Assembly: GCA_031255075.1 (NCBI GenBank)
Contig: JAIRTF010000274.1
Location: forward strand, 1 to 7,299
Direction of reading: 5' to 3'
DNA: 7,299 bases
Source of the DNA: Bifidobacteriaceae bacterium
GTDB lineage: Bacteria > Actinomycetota > Actinomycetes > Actinomycetales > WQXJ01
Positions 6,180-7,299 of the stretch are shown here, one piece after another; the stretch's first letter is position 1; each line of letters starts with the position of its first letter. The translations under genes and the position numbers were made by a program. The notes beneath the pieces were generated by a model that worked only from the letters and a program-made list of their open reading frames with translations, did not search any database and was not told the origin of the DNA.

Positions 6180-7299
6180 ATGACCATTGCTGACACATCT
6201 GTGGCCGCGATTGCCGCGAGCGCACCCACACAGAATGCCAAGCTGATCGAATGGGTGGCCATGGTGGCCGCCAAGACCGAGCCAAAAGAGATCGTTTGGG
6301 CGGATGGCTCGGAAGAAGAATGGAAACGCCTAACGGATGAGATGGTGGCTTCCGGGACGTTGATCCGGCTGAACCCGGCCAAGCGCCCCAACTCGTTCCT
6401 GGCCCGCTCTGAACCGTCAGATGTGGCCCGCGTCGAATCGCGGACGTTCATCTGTTCCGAACAAGAAATCGACGCCGGACCGACCAACAACTGGATGGCT
6501 CCCGCCGAGATGCGCCAAATCCTGGACAAGGTGTTCCAAGGGTCGATGCGTGGCCGCACCATGTACGTGGTGCCGTTCTCCATGGGTCCGCTCGGTGGCG
6601 ACATTTCCAAGCTGGGCATTGAGATCACCGATTCGCCATATGTGGTGATCTCCATGAAGATCATGACCCGCATGGGCAAGCAGGCCCTAGACCTGATCAC
6701 CGAAGACGTCGAGTTTGTCCCAGCCGTTCACTCGGTGGGCTATCCGCTGGTGGACGCCAACGGCAACGAACGCCCCGACGTGGCCTGGCCCTGCAATGAC
6801 GACAAATACATCTGCCACTTCCCCGAGACCCGGGAAATCTGGTCCTACGGCTCCGGCTACGGCGGCAACGCGCTGCTCGGCAAGAAGTGCTACGCGCTGC
6901 GCATCGCTTCGGTCATGGCCCGGGCCAATGACTGGATGGCAGAACACATGCTGATCCTCAAGTTGACCGGGCCAGACGGCCAGACCTCTGTGGTCACCGC
7001 GGCCTTCCCCTCGGCTTGCGGCAAGACCAACCTGGCCATGTTGGTGCCAACCATTCCCGGTTGGAAGGTTGAAACCGTTGGTGATGACATCGCCTGGATG
7101 CGTCCAGGTGCTGATGGGCGCCTGTACGCCATCAACCCGGAGGCCGGCTTCTTCGGTGTGGCCCCGGGCACCTCGATGGTCACCAACAAGAACGCCATGC
7201 TGTCCATGACGGAGAATTCCATCTTCACCAACGTGGCGCTGACTGATGATGGCGACGTCTGGTGGGAGGGCATGACCGATGAACCGCCGGCCCACCTGA
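6180..7299 (+). CDS. pckG: Phosphoenolpyruvate carboxykinase (GTP), N-terminal 373 residues (runs off right edge)
   Basis: Cytosolic PEPCK of the GTP class (EC 4.1.1.32), which interconverts oxaloacetate + GTP with PEP + GDP + CO2 at the branch between the TCA cycle and gluconeogenesis. Family motifs appear in order: ARVESRTF (R84, matching the substrate-binding Arg87 of the human enzyme); GRTMYVVPFSMGPLG (about 125-139); the PEPCK-specific YGSGYGGNALLGKKC (about 223-237), with K235/K236 near the metal site; AEHMLIL with the metal-ligand histidine H256; the GTP-class P-loop FPSACGKTN (276-284), with reactive cysteine C280 and K282/T283; the kinase-2 motif VGDDIAWM with D302/D303; and NPEAGFFGVAPGT (319-331). 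The FPSACGKTN loop separates it from the ATP-type PckA, whose P-loop lacks the cysteine. All catalytic residues in the visible part are present. Family members are about 600-620 residues, so roughly 240 are missing beyond the edge. The terminal TGA bases at 7297-7299 are out of frame (CTG A), not a stop. It lies 172 bp after tetR in the same direction, probably with its own promoter. Confidence 0.96.
   Translation, partial: MTIADTSVAAIAASAPTQNAKLIEWVAMVAAKTEPKEIVWADGSEEEWKRLTDEMVASGTLIRLNPAKRPNSFLARSEPSDVARVESRTFICSEQEIDAGPTNNWMAPAEMRQILDKVFQGSMRGRTMYVVPFSMGPLGGDISKLGIEITDSPYVVISMKIMTRMGKQALDLITEDVEFVPAVHSVGYPLVDANGNERPDVAWPCNDDKYICHFPETREIWSYGSGYGGNALLGKKCYALRIASVMARANDWMAEHMLILKLTGPDGQTSVVTAAFPSACGKTNLAMLVPTIPGWKVETVGDDIAWMRPGADGRLYAINPEAGFFGVAPGTSMVTNKNAMLSMTENSIFTNVALTDDGDVWWEGMTDEPPAHL

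Noticed and set aside
6687..7295. Minus-strand open frame opposite pckG
   Set aside because: It is the shadow of a highly conserved PEPCK reading frame with all catalytic motifs in place.
7297..7299. TGA at the end of the window as a pckG stop codon
   Set aside because: Out of frame: the last complete codon is CTG (7296-7298). PEPCK should continue for about 240 residues.
1..7299. CRISPR array, tRNA/rRNA, insertion sequence or phage element
   Set aside because: No short regularly spaced repeats, no cloverleaf or conserved rRNA sequence, no transposase or integrase motifs. The only large repeat is the RND gene duplication.

Overview
This 7.3 kb window comes from a GC-rich chromosome, most likely an actinomycete (Actinomycetota, monoderm). 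Three things point there: the GTP-type phosphoenolpyruvate carboxykinase, the codon bias, and an RND permease pair with no periplasmic adaptor or outer-membrane channel gene visible. The species cannot be named from the sequence. Both outer genes are cut by the window edges.

Layout: the left two thirds (1-4918, minus strand) hold two tandem paralogous RND/AcrB-type efflux permeases. The upstream copy is complete (4918 to 1763, 1051 aa). The downstream copy starts at GTG 1682 and runs off the left edge after 560 residues. Only 80 bp separate them, each has a strong Shine-Dalgarno sequence, and they look like one operon. Divergent from them, after a 213-bp control region, is a TetR/AcrR-family repressor (5132-6007, plus strand) with an unusual N-terminal extension of about 100 residues. 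A 172-bp gap rich in inverted repeats follows. The 5' part of pckG (GTP-dependent PEP carboxykinase, from 6180) then runs off the right edge.

How it works together: this is a classic divergent repressor/efflux-pump module. The region between the repressor and the pump operon carries three dyads with a shared TACY-N4-RGTA core. The two closest to the pump operon overlap a plausible sigma-70-type promoter for the repressor, so the repressor probably controls both itself and the pump. pckG is a housekeeping gluconeogenic/anaplerotic gene and is probably an independent unit.

I see no CRISPR array, RNA gene, transposon or phage element. The points most worth a second look are the triple operator, the N-terminally extended TetR with its alternative promoter/start, and the residue-for-residue collinear RND pair. 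I see no clear sign of a wholly new system.
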